Source of the DNA: Bacteroidota bacterium
GTDB lineage: Bacteria; Bacteroidota; Rhodothermia; Rhodothermales; Bin80
Direction of reading: 5' to 3'
Assembly (NCBI GenBank): GCA_026708685.1
Contig: JAPOUL010000162.1
Coordinates: forward strand, 1-34,436
DNA length: 34,436 bases
The notes below the pieces were generated by a model that was not told the DNA's origin, searched no databases, and saw only the letters and a program-made list of their open reading frames with translations. Positions 34,370-34,436 of the stretch are shown piece after piece. Both the position numbers and the translations under genes were made by a program. The stretch's first letter is position 1; each line of letters starts with the position of its first letter.

Positions 34370-34436
34370 AGAGGCATTGGGGATAGATTTTCGGGAAAAC
34401 TGAACACCACATCCTCCCTATTTAGGAAGAATTTTC

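Overview
The window looks like a chromosomal segment of a bacterium of the Bacteroidota/Rhodothermota (FCB) type, of moderate GC content. The indications are two surface proteins with YPNPF-type C-terminal sorting domains, two PorV/UPF0164-like outer-membrane proteins, a TonB-receptor-like barrel, a CruF-like carotenoid gene beside crtE/crtB/crtI functions, few Shine-Dalgarno motifs, and many ATGA/GTGA start-stop overlaps. The species cannot be named from the sequence alone. No rRNA, tRNA, CRISPR array or intact transposase was seen.

Layout. 1-4174: a C-terminally truncated EcsC-like gene, then a divergent two-gene cassette of a GHKL/MORC-like ATPase fused to a PD-(D/E)XK-like nuclease and a 5-cytosine DNA methyltransferase carrying a zinc ribbon. 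This is a probable restriction or defence module. 4486-8308: an outer-membrane barrel and an SDR-family protein on the minus strand, then rsmD-coaD on the plus strand. 8309-10093: an AT-rich island with a Fic-family AMPylase gene. 10268-14550: a compact carotenoid operon of a cruF-like gene, a GGPP synthase-phytoene synthase fusion, and crtI. 14743-16383: an SfiI-like restriction-modification pair on the minus strand. The methyltransferase has a frameshift at an A5 tract and the nuclease is cut by an in-frame TGA. 17122-19568: an aspartate aminotransferase and an M50 site-2 protease.

19587-24362: a decayed RCK_C/antiporter remnant, then a tightly overlapping four-gene operon (lipoprotein, Asp-box repeat protein with sorting domain, two PorV-like proteins) that reads as a surface export or display module. 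24390-27180: a decayed GlsB/YeaQ-like gene, an AI-2E-family transporter, and convergent argH. 27477-28674: a P-loop ATPase pseudogene with several frameshifts. 29008-34369: a secreted M20 amidohydrolase, a structured intergenic stretch, a DoxX-esterase fusion, and a large FN3/Calx-beta/Ig-like adhesin-type protein with a sorting domain. Its coding sequence contains a 34-bp perfect palindrome.

Two themes stand out. One is defence: two restriction-modification-type loci, one apparently intact and one broken, plus Fic. The other is gene decay: at least six genes carry nonsense codons, frameshifts or truncations while their neighbours are intact. That pattern fits a lineage losing accessory functions, or local sequencing error. 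Intact genes of interest are the GGPPS-phytoene synthase fusion, the DoxX-esterase fusion and the ATPase-nuclease/methyltransferase pair.
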